DNA of 10,821 nt, from positions 1-10,821 of the forward strand of contig CAZFWP010000069.1 in assembly GCA_964522805.1 (NCBI GenBank). The letters are read 5' to 3'. The position numbers and the translations under genes are program-made. The stretch comes from CAZBYL01 sp964522805 (GTDB lineage: Bacteria; Synergistota; Synergistia; Synergistales; Synergistaceae). The stretch's first letter is position 1, and the number at the start of each line of letters is the position of its first letter. Positions 1 to 5,909 of the stretch are shown in pieces. The notes under the pieces were generated by a model, which saw only the letters and a list, made by a program, of their open reading frames with translations, did not search any database and had not been told where the DNA came from.

Positions 1-99
1 GGTCTGGTAAAAGCAATTGAACCTGCTGCTGTAATAATTGAAGATATTATTGCAACAGCAGTTAGCGAATCAAGAAAAGCAGCGAGGTTTAGTGAATGA
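1..99 (+). CDS. fabK: C-terminal end of probable enoyl-ACP reductase FabK (partial)
   Basis: Frame 1 is open from the first base and ends at TGA 97-99, giving 32 residues that begin GLVKAIEPAAVIIEDI. A Gly-Leu-(Ile/Val)-Lys-x-Ile-x-Pro-Ala segment followed by a short amphipathic helix is typical of the C-terminus of FabK, the FMN-dependent enoyl-ACP reductase II, and of related nitronate monooxygenases. The stop overlaps the next start (ATGA, 96-99). A position directly before fabD fits FabK, which performs the last reduction of each elongation cycle and replaces FabI in many Firmicutes and Thermotogae. The family call rests on few residues plus context, and the catalytic part lies outside the window. 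Confidence 0.6.
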   Translation, partial: GLVKAIEPAAVIIEDIIATAVSESRKAARFSE

Positions 100-1046
100 A
101 ATCAGCATTGATATTTCCGGGACAGGGTGCGCAAAGACCCGGAATGGGCAGAGAATTTTATGACAGATATCGTTCGGCGAAAGCCGTTTTTAACGAAGTT
201 GACGACGCTCTTGGTTTCTCACTCAGCGAAATCATTTTTAACGGTACACCGGAAGAGCTGGCTCATACAACAATCACGCAGCCTGCGATACTGACGGTTA
301 GCATAGCAGCTTTTAGAGCTTTGGAAGAAGAGTTGGGAACGGAACTTACTCCCGCATGCGTCGCCGGACACAGTCTAGGAGAATATACCTCTTTGGTTGC
401 GTCGGGAGTGCTCTCTCTGACTGACGGAGTGCGGCTTGTTCATCTTCGCGGCGGGCTGATGCAGGATGCTGTTCCCATTGGAGTGGGCGGAATGGCGGCT
501 GTAATCGGATTAACTCTTGATGAGGTGAGAGATGTCTGTGCAGAAGCCGCGAATGGAGATGTCTGTCAGGCGGCCAACGTCAATGCTCCCACTCAGGTGG
601 TAATCTCAGGACATGCCTCTGCAATAGACAGAGCGGTGGCGATGATTGAAAAAAAGGGTCTGGCAAAAGTCGTTCCCTTAAGAGTAAGCGCGCCTTTTCA
701 CTGTGATCTAATGCGTCCTGTCGCAGATAAACTGAAGGAAAAGTTTGAAACGATTGACTGGCATGAGCCAAAATGTAAAATTATCGCCAACTCAACGGCT
801 CATGCCGTAAATAGCGTGGATGAAATCAAACAGGCTCTTTATGCTCAGACCTTCTCCCCTGTATTATGGGCACAGAGCGTACTGACAATGGAATCATTCA
901 GCCCTGAAGTATATGTGGAACTTGGGCCTGGAAGCGTACTATCAGGTTTAGTTAGAAAAATCTGCAAGGGTAAAAGACCTTATCCCGTGTCAGTAGGGGA
1001 AGAGCTTATAGCCGCGGCTGACTTTCTTAGGGGGAAATCCGAATGA
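96..1046 (+). CDS. fabD: Malonyl-CoA:ACP transacylase FabD
   Basis: This 316-residue cytosolic enzyme moves the malonyl group from CoA to acyl carrier protein, supplying the extender unit for fatty-acid elongation. The sequence shows the N-terminal PGQGAQ motif (residues 8-13), the nucleophile elbow GHSLGE with Ser93, Arg118 in LVHLRGG for the malonyl carboxylate, and the catalytic His202 in APFHCDLM. These line up within one residue of E. coli FabD (S92, R117, H201), and the length is normal. The start at 96 is preceded by GAGG (84-87) at 8-base spacing and overlaps the upstream stop by ATGA. The stop in turn overlaps fabG by ATGA (1043-1046), so the genes are probably translationally coupled. 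Confidence 0.96.
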   Translation: MKSALIFPGQGAQRPGMGREFYDRYRSAKAVFNEVDDALGFSLSEIIFNGTPEELAHTTITQPAILTVSIAAFRALEEELGTELTPACVAGHSLGEYTSLVASGVLSLTDGVRLVHLRGGLMQDAVPIGVGGMAAVIGLTLDEVRDVCAEAANGDVCQAANVNAPTQVVISGHASAIDRAVAMIEKKGLAKVVPLRVSAPFHCDLMRPVADKLKEKFETIDWHEPKCKIIANSTAHAVNSVDEIKQALYAQTFSPVLWAQSVLTMESFSPEVYVELGPGSVLSGLVRKICKGKRPYPVSVGEELIAAADFLRGKSE

Positions 1047-1774
1047 GAACAGCACTTGTAACAGGAGCCGGAAGAGGTATAGGCAAAGCTATTGCACTTG
1101 AACTGGCAAAAGAAGGATGTTCTGTGGCGGTGAACTATAATAACTCCTCTGCAGCTGCAGAAGCAGTGGTTTGCGAGATAGAGGCTGCCGGAGGCAGGGC
1201 AATTGCTGTAAAGGCGGATGTGTCTTCAGCCGGAGAGGTTAAAAATCTCTTTAAAGAGGTGGAGGAAAAACTATCCTCGGTAGAGATCCTAGTTTGCAAT
1301 GCAGGAGTAACAAAAGATAATTTGCTAATGAGAATGAAAGACAATGAGTGGAACGACGTAATCTCTGCTGATTTGACCTCTCTCTTCTACTGTGCTAAAG
1401 AGGCAATTCGCCCGATGCTCAAGGCTCGATACGGGAGGATTATAGCCATTAGCTCTGTAACGGGGCTTGTAGGCAATCCTGGTCAGTGCAACTATTCTGC
1501 TGCTAAAGCAGGTATGCTGGGGTTTGTTAAAAGCTTGGCAAGAGAGGTAGGCTCACGCGGTATTACGGTAAATGCCGTTGCTCCAGGATATATTGAAACC
1601 GATATGACCGCTGTCCTTTCTGCGGAAGCACGAGAAGCCATGGTCAACGGAATTCCTGCAGGCAGAACCGGCAAACCGGAAGATGTGGCAAAAGTCGTAC
1701 GTTTCTTGGCATCAGATGACGCAGCGTATGTACATGGTCAGGTTATCGCTGTTGACGGCGGCATGACAATGTAA
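1043..1774 (+). CDS. fabG: 3-oxoacyl-ACP reductase FabG
   Basis: FabG is the NADPH-dependent short-chain dehydrogenase that reduces 3-oxoacyl-ACP to 3-hydroxyacyl-ACP in the elongation cycle. The 243-residue protein has the Rossmann glycine motif TGAGRGIG (7-14), NAG (86-88), and the catalytic set Ser138, Tyr151 and Lys155 (YSAAK), at the same numbers as in E. coli FabG. The segment after NAG (VTKDNLLMRM) and the C-terminal VDGGMTM are typical of true FabG rather than generic SDRs. AGGGGG (1029-1034) lies 8 bases before the ATG. A gap of 87 bases to the acpP start follows, so acpP is not tightly coupled to it. Confidence 0.96.
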   Translation: MRTALVTGAGRGIGKAIALELAKEGCSVAVNYNNSSAAAEAVVCEIEAAGGRAIAVKADVSSAGEVKNLFKEVEEKLSSVEILVCNAGVTKDNLLMRMKDNEWNDVISADLTSLFYCAKEAIRPMLKARYGRIIAISSVTGLVGNPGQCNYSAAKAGMLGFVKSLAREVGSRGITVNAVAPGYIETDMTAVLSAEAREAMVNGIPAGRTGKPEDVAKVVRFLASDDAAYVHGQVIAVDGGMTM

Positions 1775-1847
1775 TAAAACAGGTTTGATGACCGCTAACA
1801 TGGTCTAGAACATAAATAGCTATCAAAGTTCGGACTACTATTTTGGA

Positions 1848-1853
1848 AGGAGG
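1848..1853 (+). promoter_or_regulatory. Ribosome binding site that fixes the acpP start
   Basis: AGGAGG, inside the longer AAGGAGGTG, is nearly a full complement to the 16S anti-Shine-Dalgarno end. It lies 8 bases before ATG 1862. An in-frame GTG at 1853 lies inside this site and so cannot be the real start, although it gives a longer open frame. The strength of the site suits the high demand for ACP. Confidence 0.85.
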
Positions 1854-1861
1854 TGAACTGT

Positions 1862-2113
1862 ATGAAAATGGAAGAAGTACAGGCAAAACTTAAGGAGATC
1901 GTTATCGATCGCCTTAACGCAGAAGAGGATCAGATCAAGCCGGAGGCGTCATTTGTTGAGGACCTCGGAGCTGACTCCCTTGATATCGTTGAACTTATCA
2001 TGGGCATCGAAGAGGAATTTGATATCGAGATCCCTGACGAAGATGCAGAAAAGCTCACCACTGTCGGCGAGGCTATGGCCTATGTCAAGACAAAACTTGG
2101 TGCTGAAGATTAA
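1862..2113 (+). CDS. acpP: Acyl carrier protein AcpP
   Basis: This 83-residue, very acidic four-helix protein carries growing acyl chains on a 4'-phosphopantetheine arm. The attachment site is Ser39 in the motif GADSLDIVELIM (residues 36-47), followed by the acidic recognition helix EEEFDIEIPDED. Length and sequence are typical of bacterial ACP of fatty-acid synthesis. I chose ATG 1862 because of the optimal ribosome binding site at 1848-1853. A second ATG two codons downstream (1868) is less well spaced. The gene sits between fabG and fabF, a very common order. A GC hairpin follows immediately (2128-2148), which may stabilise the acpP message. Confidence 0.96.
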   Translation: MKMEEVQAKLKEIVIDRLNAEEDQIKPEASFVEDLGADSLDIVELIMGIEEEFDIEIPDEDAEKLTTVGEAMAYVKTKLGAED

Positions 2114-2127
2114 TTAAAATACCGCTT

Positions 2128-2148
2128 GGGGGGCTCTCACAGCCCCCC
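2128..2148 (+). repeat. Strong GC hairpin between acpP and fabF
   Basis: GGGGGGCT (2128-2135) pairs perfectly with AGCCCCCC (2141-2148) around a 5-base loop. A further ACC/GGT pairing (2121-2123 with 2150-2152) can extend it past a small internal loop. No T tract follows, so it is not a standard intrinsic terminator. The fabF ribosome binding site GGAGGG (2155-2160) begins seven bases after the stem. It may act as an mRNA 3'-end stabiliser or processing site, or as partial attenuation that keeps ACP expression above FabF. The function is inferred. Confidence 0.7.
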
Positions 2149-2166
2149 TGGTATGGAGGGACGCCT

Positions 2167-3405
2167 ATGAGAAGAGTAGTAATCACAGGTGTCGGTGCGG
2201 TGACACCGATAGGACTTGGAAAAGACGATTTTTGGAAAGCACTGGCTGAAGGTAAAAATGGAGTCGGTAACATCACTCTGTTCGACACAAAAGACCATAC
2301 AACTAAAATTGCTGCGGAAATAAAAAACTTTAACCCCGAAGAGTGGATGGATAAAAAAGAGGCCCGCCGCACTGACAGGGTTCTCCACCTTGCCACAGCA
2401 GCAGCTGATATGGCTATAAAAGACTCCAAGATTGATCTGGAGACATTAGACAAGAATATGTTCGGTGTCTATATAGGCAGCGGTGAGGGCGGAATTGGCA
2501 CAATCGAAGAAAACTTCCGTTCGCTTTATGAAAAAGGACCTAACCGTGTCAGCCCATTTTTGGTACCGATGATGATAACTAACATGCCTGCCGCCTATGT
2601 GGCTATCCGCTTTGGCGCAAAGGGACCCAACATGGCTGTTGTAACGGCTTGTGCTTCATCAGTAAACAGTATGGGAGAAGCCTACAACTGCATTATTCGC
2701 GAAGACGCTGACGTGATTCTGACCGGCGGTACAGAAGCTCCAATAACATCTATCGCCACTGCGGGTTTTGCCTCCTTAAAGGCTCTTTCCGGCAGAAACA
2801 ACGATCCTGAACATGCGTCACGGCCGTTTGACGCCGGCAGAGACGGGTTTGTCATAGGCGAGGGTGCCGGGGTACTGGTATTTGAGGAGTACGAACATGC
2901 AAAGGCCCGCGGAGCTCACATCTATGCAGAAGTAAAAGGATATGGCATCACCTGTGATGCACACCACATTACCGCTCCCGACCCTGACGGAGACGGTGCA
3001 TACCGCTCTATGTCCATGGCTGTGCGTAAAGCAGGCTGGAAACCTGAAGAAATTGATCTCATCAATGCTCACGGGACATCGACGCCTCTAAATGACAAAA
3101 TGGAAACGATGGCAATAAAACGTCTTCTTGGTGATCATGCTGATAAGGTTCTTGTACAGTCAACAAAATCGATGGTTGGACACTCACTGGGAGCCGCCGG
3201 CGCTGTTGAAACAATTGCAGCTCTGTTGGCTGTGGAAAAAGGTATTGTTCATCCTACGATAAACCAATTTGAACAGGATCCTGACTGTGACCTTAACGTA
3301 GTGCCCAATCATGCTATAAAGGCTGACGTTAAAAAAGTGCTGATAAACAGCTTTGGGTTCGGCGGTCATAACGGGGTTCTCGCCTTGGAACGTTTCGAGG
3401 GCTAA
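2167..3405 (+). CDS. fabF: 3-oxoacyl-ACP synthase II FabF
   Basis: FabF is the decarboxylating Claisen-condensation enzyme that extends acyl-ACP by two carbons from malonyl-ACP. The 412-residue protein has the thiolase-fold triad: Cys162 in VVTACASS, His302 in NAHGTSTPLND and His339 in STKSMVGHSLGAAG, with Lys334. Each is one residue from the E. coli FabF numbering (C163, H303, H340). The C-terminal SFGFGGHNG loop (395-403) is the usual gating and substrate-pocket segment. Length is normal. The start ATG follows GGAGGG (2155-2160) by 6 bases. It lies one base upstream of rnc and probably shares its transcript. Confidence 0.97.
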   Translation: MRRVVITGVGAVTPIGLGKDDFWKALAEGKNGVGNITLFDTKDHTTKIAAEIKNFNPEEWMDKKEARRTDRVLHLATAAADMAIKDSKIDLETLDKNMFGVYIGSGEGGIGTIEENFRSLYEKGPNRVSPFLVPMMITNMPAAYVAIRFGAKGPNMAVVTACASSVNSMGEAYNCIIREDADVILTGGTEAPITSIATAGFASLKALSGRNNDPEHASRPFDAGRDGFVIGEGAGVLVFEEYEHAKARGAHIYAEVKGYGITCDAHHITAPDPDGDGAYRSMSMAVRKAGWKPEEIDLINAHGTSTPLNDKMETMAIKRLLGDHADKVLVQSTKSMVGHSLGAAGAVETIAALLAVEKGIVHPTINQFEQDPDCDLNVVPNHAIKADVKKVLINSFGFGGHNGVLALERFEG

Positions 3406-3406
3406 G

Positions 3407-4099
3407 ATGAATAAAACAAAAGGACGCGAGGGTCTTCTTTGCGCCTTTCAGGAAAAAATAGGCTACACCTTTCAAAAAAAAGATCTGCTAGAAGAGGCTC
3501 TGACTCATTCATCTTATGCGAATGAGTCCGGGCTCTTAAATTTTAATGAGCGGCTTGAATTTTTAGGTGATGCAGTTTTGGAACTGATAACATCAGAAAA
3601 ACTTTACGCCGAATATCCCGACCTTGCCGAAGGACAGCTCACAAGGCTGCGTTCTCAGCTGGTTTGCAAGAACAGTCTCAGCATCTGGGCTGAGGAAACA
3701 GGGCTGCACAAGCTGATAAGGCTTGGTAAAAGCCTGATAAAAAACGGGGCAACCCAGTCTGTGGCGGCTGATGCGGCAGAAGCAGTATTTGGTGCGGTTT
3801 TTCTTGACAATGGTTACGAAAGTGCAAAAATTGTCATACTTAATTTTCTCGAAAGTCAAAAAGAACTGATTTCTATTAATGCTATAGATCCTAAGACGGA
3901 GCTTCAGGAGCTTTTGCAAGGCAGGAATGAAGGGGTCCCCTATTACAAAACTATAGAACGCCGCGGCCCTGACCATGCGTTAAGCTTCAAGGTACAAGTT
4001 ACTCTAGGTGATAAAGTTCTTGCGTCATCTTGGGGCGGTAGCATTAAGGAGGCGGAGTTTAAAGCCGCTGAGATGGTGTTAAAACAAATACGAATGTGA
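3407..4099 (+). CDS. rnc: Ribonuclease III
   Basis: RNase III cuts double-stranded RNA, processing rRNA precursors and some mRNAs. The 230-residue protein has the signature NERLEFLGDAVLEL (47-60) with metal-binding Glu51 and Asp55, and the second acidic pair Asp122 and Glu125 in ADAAEAVFGA. A linker leads to a C-terminal double-stranded RNA binding domain from about residue 160 (DPKTELQELLQ) to the end, where SIKEAEFKAAEMVL is the usual last helix. An open frame extends upstream into fabF, but GAGGG (3397-3401) five bases before ATG 3407 and the size of the family support 3407. Linkage to acpP-fabF is widespread. A strong terminator follows. Confidence 0.95.
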   Translation: MNKTKGREGLLCAFQEKIGYTFQKKDLLEEALTHSSYANESGLLNFNERLEFLGDAVLELITSEKLYAEYPDLAEGQLTRLRSQLVCKNSLSIWAEETGLHKLIRLGKSLIKNGATQSVAADAAEAVFGAVFLDNGYESAKIVILNFLESQKELISINAIDPKTELQELLQGRNEGVPYYKTIERRGPDHALSFKVQVTLGDKVLASSWGGSIKEAEFKAAEMVLKQIRM

Positions 4100-4130
4100 A
4101 CGGCAGCAGCTATATATCGTTAAATGCGCT

Positions 4131-4181
4131 AAAAGCAACTGGCAAGATAACTAATAACAGTTATCTTGCCAGTTGCTTTTT
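4131..4181 (+). terminator. Intrinsic terminator of the fab-rnc operon
   Basis: A 22-bp perfect stem (4131-4152 with 4159-4180) encloses the 6-base loop AATAAC and ends in a T run (4177-4181). It follows the rnc stop by about 30 bases. The 5' arm begins with AAAA, so the same element could also stop transcription coming from the other strand. No + strand gene shares this transcript beyond it. Confidence 0.9.
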
Positions 4182-4738
4182 ATAACCGAGTTTTAAGTTA
4201 ATAGTGGACAAATAATTCCAGAATAAATGTCAGTTATTTTTTAATATAAATTAATTTTTTTCTGACATTTAAATTTATGATATAATATAATTTATTAATG
4301 AATTTTTTCTCTAAAATTGCAAAAACTATTGACAGTTTTATCCTATTAGCTGTAATATTTGAAAGCCGAAACTAATAAATCTAATTTTATTTTTTTTTAC
4401 ATATTAACTGTGAAAAATTAAAAAATATTGCTCTAGGTTCTTGGTTTTGTCGTCTGATCACAATCATAGTAGTCTGTTTTGCATTCCTTTGATAAGGAAA
4501 CGGTCTGTAAGTTGTAATGAGCTGATGACAATTTAATTATAATAATAGAAAAATATTTTTTTATTATAATTTTGCAGGAAATATGTTCCCATATATTACA
4601 TTTATGGGTTTATAAACTAATAATAAAAGTCTATTTATTTACATTAAAGTCTGTAAAACTACTGATATATGAATTATTTTCATGTCAGTATAAGGATAAA
4701 TTATTTTTTCATCGTGGTTTTTAAGTATTTAAGGTTTT
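4182..4738. other. AT-rich intergenic region without a supported gene
   Basis: This stretch is far richer in A and T than either flank and shows no open frame with family resemblance on either strand. It does hold promoter-like strings. One is TTGACA (4329-4334) with TGTAAT (4351-4356) at 16-base spacing, or TAATAT (4353-4358) at 18. Another is an extended -10 TGATATAAT (4278-4286). An 8-T run lies at 4391-4398. A 25-codon frame with no ribosome binding site (4298-4375) is not convincing. In such AT-rich DNA promoter matches arise by chance. It may be the remains of a transferred segment that includes the helix-turn-helix gene downstream, or it may carry a small RNA. Neither is shown. Confidence 0.6.
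4224..4271. repeat. 10-bp inverted repeat in the AT-rich region
   Basis: TAAATGTCAG (4224-4233) and CTGACATTTA (4262-4271) are perfect inverse copies 28 bases apart, with a weaker inner pairing TTAAT/ATTAA. A further ATGTCAG occurs at 4682-4688. It could be a regulator site or an RNA stem, and the role is unknown. Confidence 0.5.
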
Positions 4739-4766
4739 TTGAAATAAAATATTTCTGTGTTATTAA
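4739..4766 (+). promoter_or_regulatory. Candidate promoter and operator of the helix-turn-helix gene
   Basis: TTGAAA (4739-4744) and TATTAA (4761-4766) sit 16 bases apart. The palindrome GAAATA-AAA-TATTTC (4741-4755) overlaps the -35 box and spacer. XRE-type antitoxins and regulators commonly bind palindromes over their own promoter, so autorepression is a reasonable inference. AT-richness makes a chance match possible. Confidence 0.4.
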
Positions 4767-4794
4767 ATTATATTATTAGCTTGGAGTGATTGCC

Positions 4795-5094
4795 TTGCAT
4801 CTGCGTACTGAAAGTTTGGATGATGAACCTAACCAGAAGAAGGTTTCTTCTGCTAAAAGAAGCACAAAATCGGTAGAGGTTAATCTTGATGTTATAAGAA
4901 GGTCTCGTGGTATTTCACAAAAAGATCTCGCGGACAAACTGAATTTATCACAGCCTGCGATATCAAATATTGAGACTTGCGGAAACTGCAGACTGGACAC
5001 TTTGAAGAAATTCGCTGATGGTGTCGGTGGCAAGTTAGAGATAAAGATCAAATTTCCAGATGGAGTATCCTATAAGCTGTCCAGCCGCCGCTAA
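4795..5094 (+). CDS. Small XRE-family helix-turn-helix protein, HigA-antitoxin-like, no toxin partner seen
   Basis: A protein of 99 residues if started at TTG 4795. An in-frame GTG at 4786 gives 102, but GGAG (4783-4786) overlaps that GTG and is 8 bases before the TTG, so the TTG is favoured. Residues about 31-62 form a Cro/XRE helix-turn-helix (LDVIRRSRGISQKDLADKLN, then LSQPAISNIE). After it comes DTLKKFADGVGGKLEIKIKFPDG, the short beta segment typical of HigA-like antitoxins and related regulators. The first 30 residues are polar and probably disordered. No RelE/HigB toxin gene is visible on either side, so it is an orphan antitoxin or a plain regulator. It sits in an AT-rich setting directly before the pyr promoter; control of pyr genes is possible but unsupported. 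Confidence 0.8.
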   Translation: MHLRTESLDDEPNQKKVSSAKRSTKSVEVNLDVIRRSRGISQKDLADKLNLSQPAISNIETCGNCRLDTLKKFADGVGGKLEIKIKFPDGVSYKLSSRR

Positions 5095-5136
5095 ATACTG
5101 AAGGCTGTTTTAGGCATGGACAATCAAACAAACCAC

Positions 5137-5156
5137 AATAAGTATTATGACTTATT
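5137..5156. repeat. Inverted repeat just upstream of the pyr promoter
   Basis: AATAAGT (5137-5143) and ACTTATT (5150-5156) are perfect inverse copies around ATTATG. The repeat ends ten bases before the -35 box of the pyr promoter. It is followed by TTGCA repeated at 5156-5160 and 5166-5170, one helical turn apart. It could be an operator for the pyr promoter, or a weak 3' hairpin of the helix-turn-helix transcript. The T run expected of a terminator is missing. Confidence 0.45.
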
Positions 5157-5165
5157 TGCAACCGA

Positions 5166-5194
5166 TTGCATAAAAATAAGAATTGGCGTATAAT
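5166..5194 (+). promoter_or_regulatory. Sigma-70-type promoter of the pyr operon
   Basis: TTGCAT (5166-5171) and a perfect TATAAT (5189-5194) are separated by 17 bases. Transcription would begin near 5201, giving a leader of about 157 bases before pyrR that includes the leader ORF and the attenuator. Confidence 0.7.
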
Positions 5195-5226
5195 ACCCTC
5201 AGCTTGCAGGATTGTGGGGGAAAATA

Positions 5227-5319
5227 ATGGAAAACCGTATGTTTATCTTTTGTTTGCTGTCTATTTGTTCTGCCCCGCGCCGCGGGTCAATATGTGATTT
5301 ATTGAGACTGCCTAAATAG
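5227..5319 (+). CDS. Putative pyr leader peptide (pyrL-like, 30 codons)
   Basis: An ATG frame of 30 codons ends at TAG 5317-5319 and reads MENRMFIFCLLSICSAP, then RRGSICDLLRLPK. GTGGGGG (5214-5220) ends six bases before the ATG and can serve as a ribosome binding site. The coding strand is very T-rich at 5240-5271 (21 of 32 bases), followed by a GC hairpin. The frame then runs through the 5' arm of the pyr terminator so that its stop codon lies across the loop and 3' arm. A ribosome close behind RNA polymerase would therefore stop the terminator from folding. This matches the known pyrBI/pyrL mechanism of enterobacteria, where low UTP slows polymerase in U-rich sequence. No similarity to E. 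coli PyrL is claimed. The peptide itself probably has no function. Confidence 0.55.
   Translation: MENRMFIFCLLSICSAPRRGSICDLLRLPK
5274..5286 (+). promoter_or_regulatory. GC-only hairpin in the pyr leader, probable pause site
   Basis: CCCGC (5274-5278) pairs with GCGGG (5282-5286) over a 3-base loop, between the T-rich leader-coding stretch and the terminator. A second stem, TCAATA (5287-5292) with TATTGA (5300-5305), abuts it and shares three bases with the foot of the terminator stem. The positions fit a transcription pause before the attenuator. A pausing role is inferred from the pyrBI model. Confidence 0.5.
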
Positions 5320-5335
5320 GCAGTCTCATTTTTTT
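5303..5335 (+). terminator. Attenuator (intrinsic terminator) in the pyr leader
   Basis: TGAGACTGCCT (5303-5313) pairs perfectly with AGGCAGTCTCA (5318-5328) over the loop AAAT, followed by seven T residues (5329-5335). It stands between the pyr promoter and the pyrR ribosome binding site, so it must be conditional for the operon to be expressed. The leader-peptide stop codon (5317-5319) falls in the loop and first bases of the 3' arm. No clear competing antiterminator that covers most of the 5' arm was found, which favours ribosome-coupled over purely RNA-switch control. Confidence 0.85.
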
Positions 5336-5357
5336 ACTAATACGAGGAGGGGTCAAA

Positions 5358-5909
5358 TTGGCAGAACTTAAGGAAAAAGCGCAGCTGATGAGCTCACAGG
5401 ATTTAGCTCGAGTTATTCGCAGGATAGCGAATGAAATAGTTGAGCATAATAAGGGCACGGAAAATATGATTCTTGTCGGTATCCATAGGAGAGGGGTTTA
5501 CCTCGCACGGCGCATTCAAAAAATTATTGAAGATACTGAAGGGTCGAAAGTTCCTTGCGGCGAGCTTGACATTACTCTGTACAGAGACGACCTTACCACC
5601 CTTTTTGAGCAGCCGATGGTTCACAGTACCAGAATGCCGCAGGACATTTCCGGTAAGAAAGTATTTTTGGTAGACGATGTACTTTACACAGGCCGCACAG
5701 TGCGTGCGGCGTTGGAGGCTTTAGTAGATTTAGGCCGCCCATCGCAGGTGCAGCTTGCGGTTATTATCGATAGGGGACACAGGGAGCTGCCTATTCATGC
5801 AGATATCTGCGGCAAAAATGTCCCTACCGCTAAGAATGAGGTTATAGAAGTAAAGGTGGAAGAGCTTGACGGAAAGGACGAGGTGGTAATCTGTGAACGC
5901 GATGCCTAG
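5358..5909 (+). CDS. pyrR: PyrR, pyrimidine operon regulator / uracil phosphoribosyltransferase
   Basis: In Bacillus, PyrR binds pyr mRNA leaders when UMP is high and promotes termination. It also has uracil phosphoribosyltransferase activity. The 183-residue protein is full length, with DITLYRDDLT (71-80), the PRPP-binding motif VFLVDDVLYTGRTVRAA (102-118) and DRGHRELPIHAD (138-149), all typical of PyrR. Translation starts at TTG 5358, read from GGAGGGG (5346-5352) at 5-base spacing. It heads the pyr operon behind the attenuator. The leader has no obvious match to the Bacillus PyrR-binding loop (roughly UCCNGNGAGG), so whether it regulates here or acts mainly as an enzyme is open. Its end overlaps pyrB. 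Confidence 0.93.
   Translation: MAELKEKAQLMSSQDLARVIRRIANEIVEHNKGTENMILVGIHRRGVYLARRIQKIIEDTEGSKVPCGELDITLYRDDLTTLFEQPMVHSTRMPQDISGKKVFLVDDVLYTGRTVRAALEALVDLGRPSQVQLAVIIDRGHRELPIHADICGKNVPTAKNEVIEVKVEELDGKDEVVICERDA

Noticed and set aside
1775..1852. Dedicated acpP promoter in the fabG-acpP gap
   Set aside because: Only poor matches were found (TTGATG at 1785-1790 with ATAAAT at 1812-1817, spacing too long); not enough to annotate.
1853..1861. GTG start for acpP three codons upstream of ATG 1862
   Set aside because: The GTG lies inside the AAGGAGGTG ribosome binding site itself, so it cannot be initiated from that site.
2085..2453. Long minus-strand open frames opposite fabF and other core genes
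   Set aside because: They are shadows of strongly conserved + strand genes, with no family resemblance or start signals of their own.
3353..3406. Longer rnc frame starting inside fabF
   Set aside because: It would add 18 residues unlike RNase III and has no suitable ribosome binding site; ATG 3407 has GAGGG at 5-base spacing.
4131..4180. The perfect 22-bp inverted repeat as a transposon end or integration site
   Set aside because: The position just after rnc, the short loop and the trailing T run are fully explained by an intrinsic terminator, and no transposase is near.
4298..4375. 25-codon ORF in the AT-rich region, just after promoter-like TATAAT
   Set aside because: No ribosome binding site and no recognisable peptide; a leaderless micropeptide cannot be excluded, but a frame this short is expected by chance.
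4414..4545. Open stretch of about 43 codons that might be a toxin remnant
   Set aside because: No start codon with a ribosome binding site and no resemblance to RelE/HigB that I can recognise.
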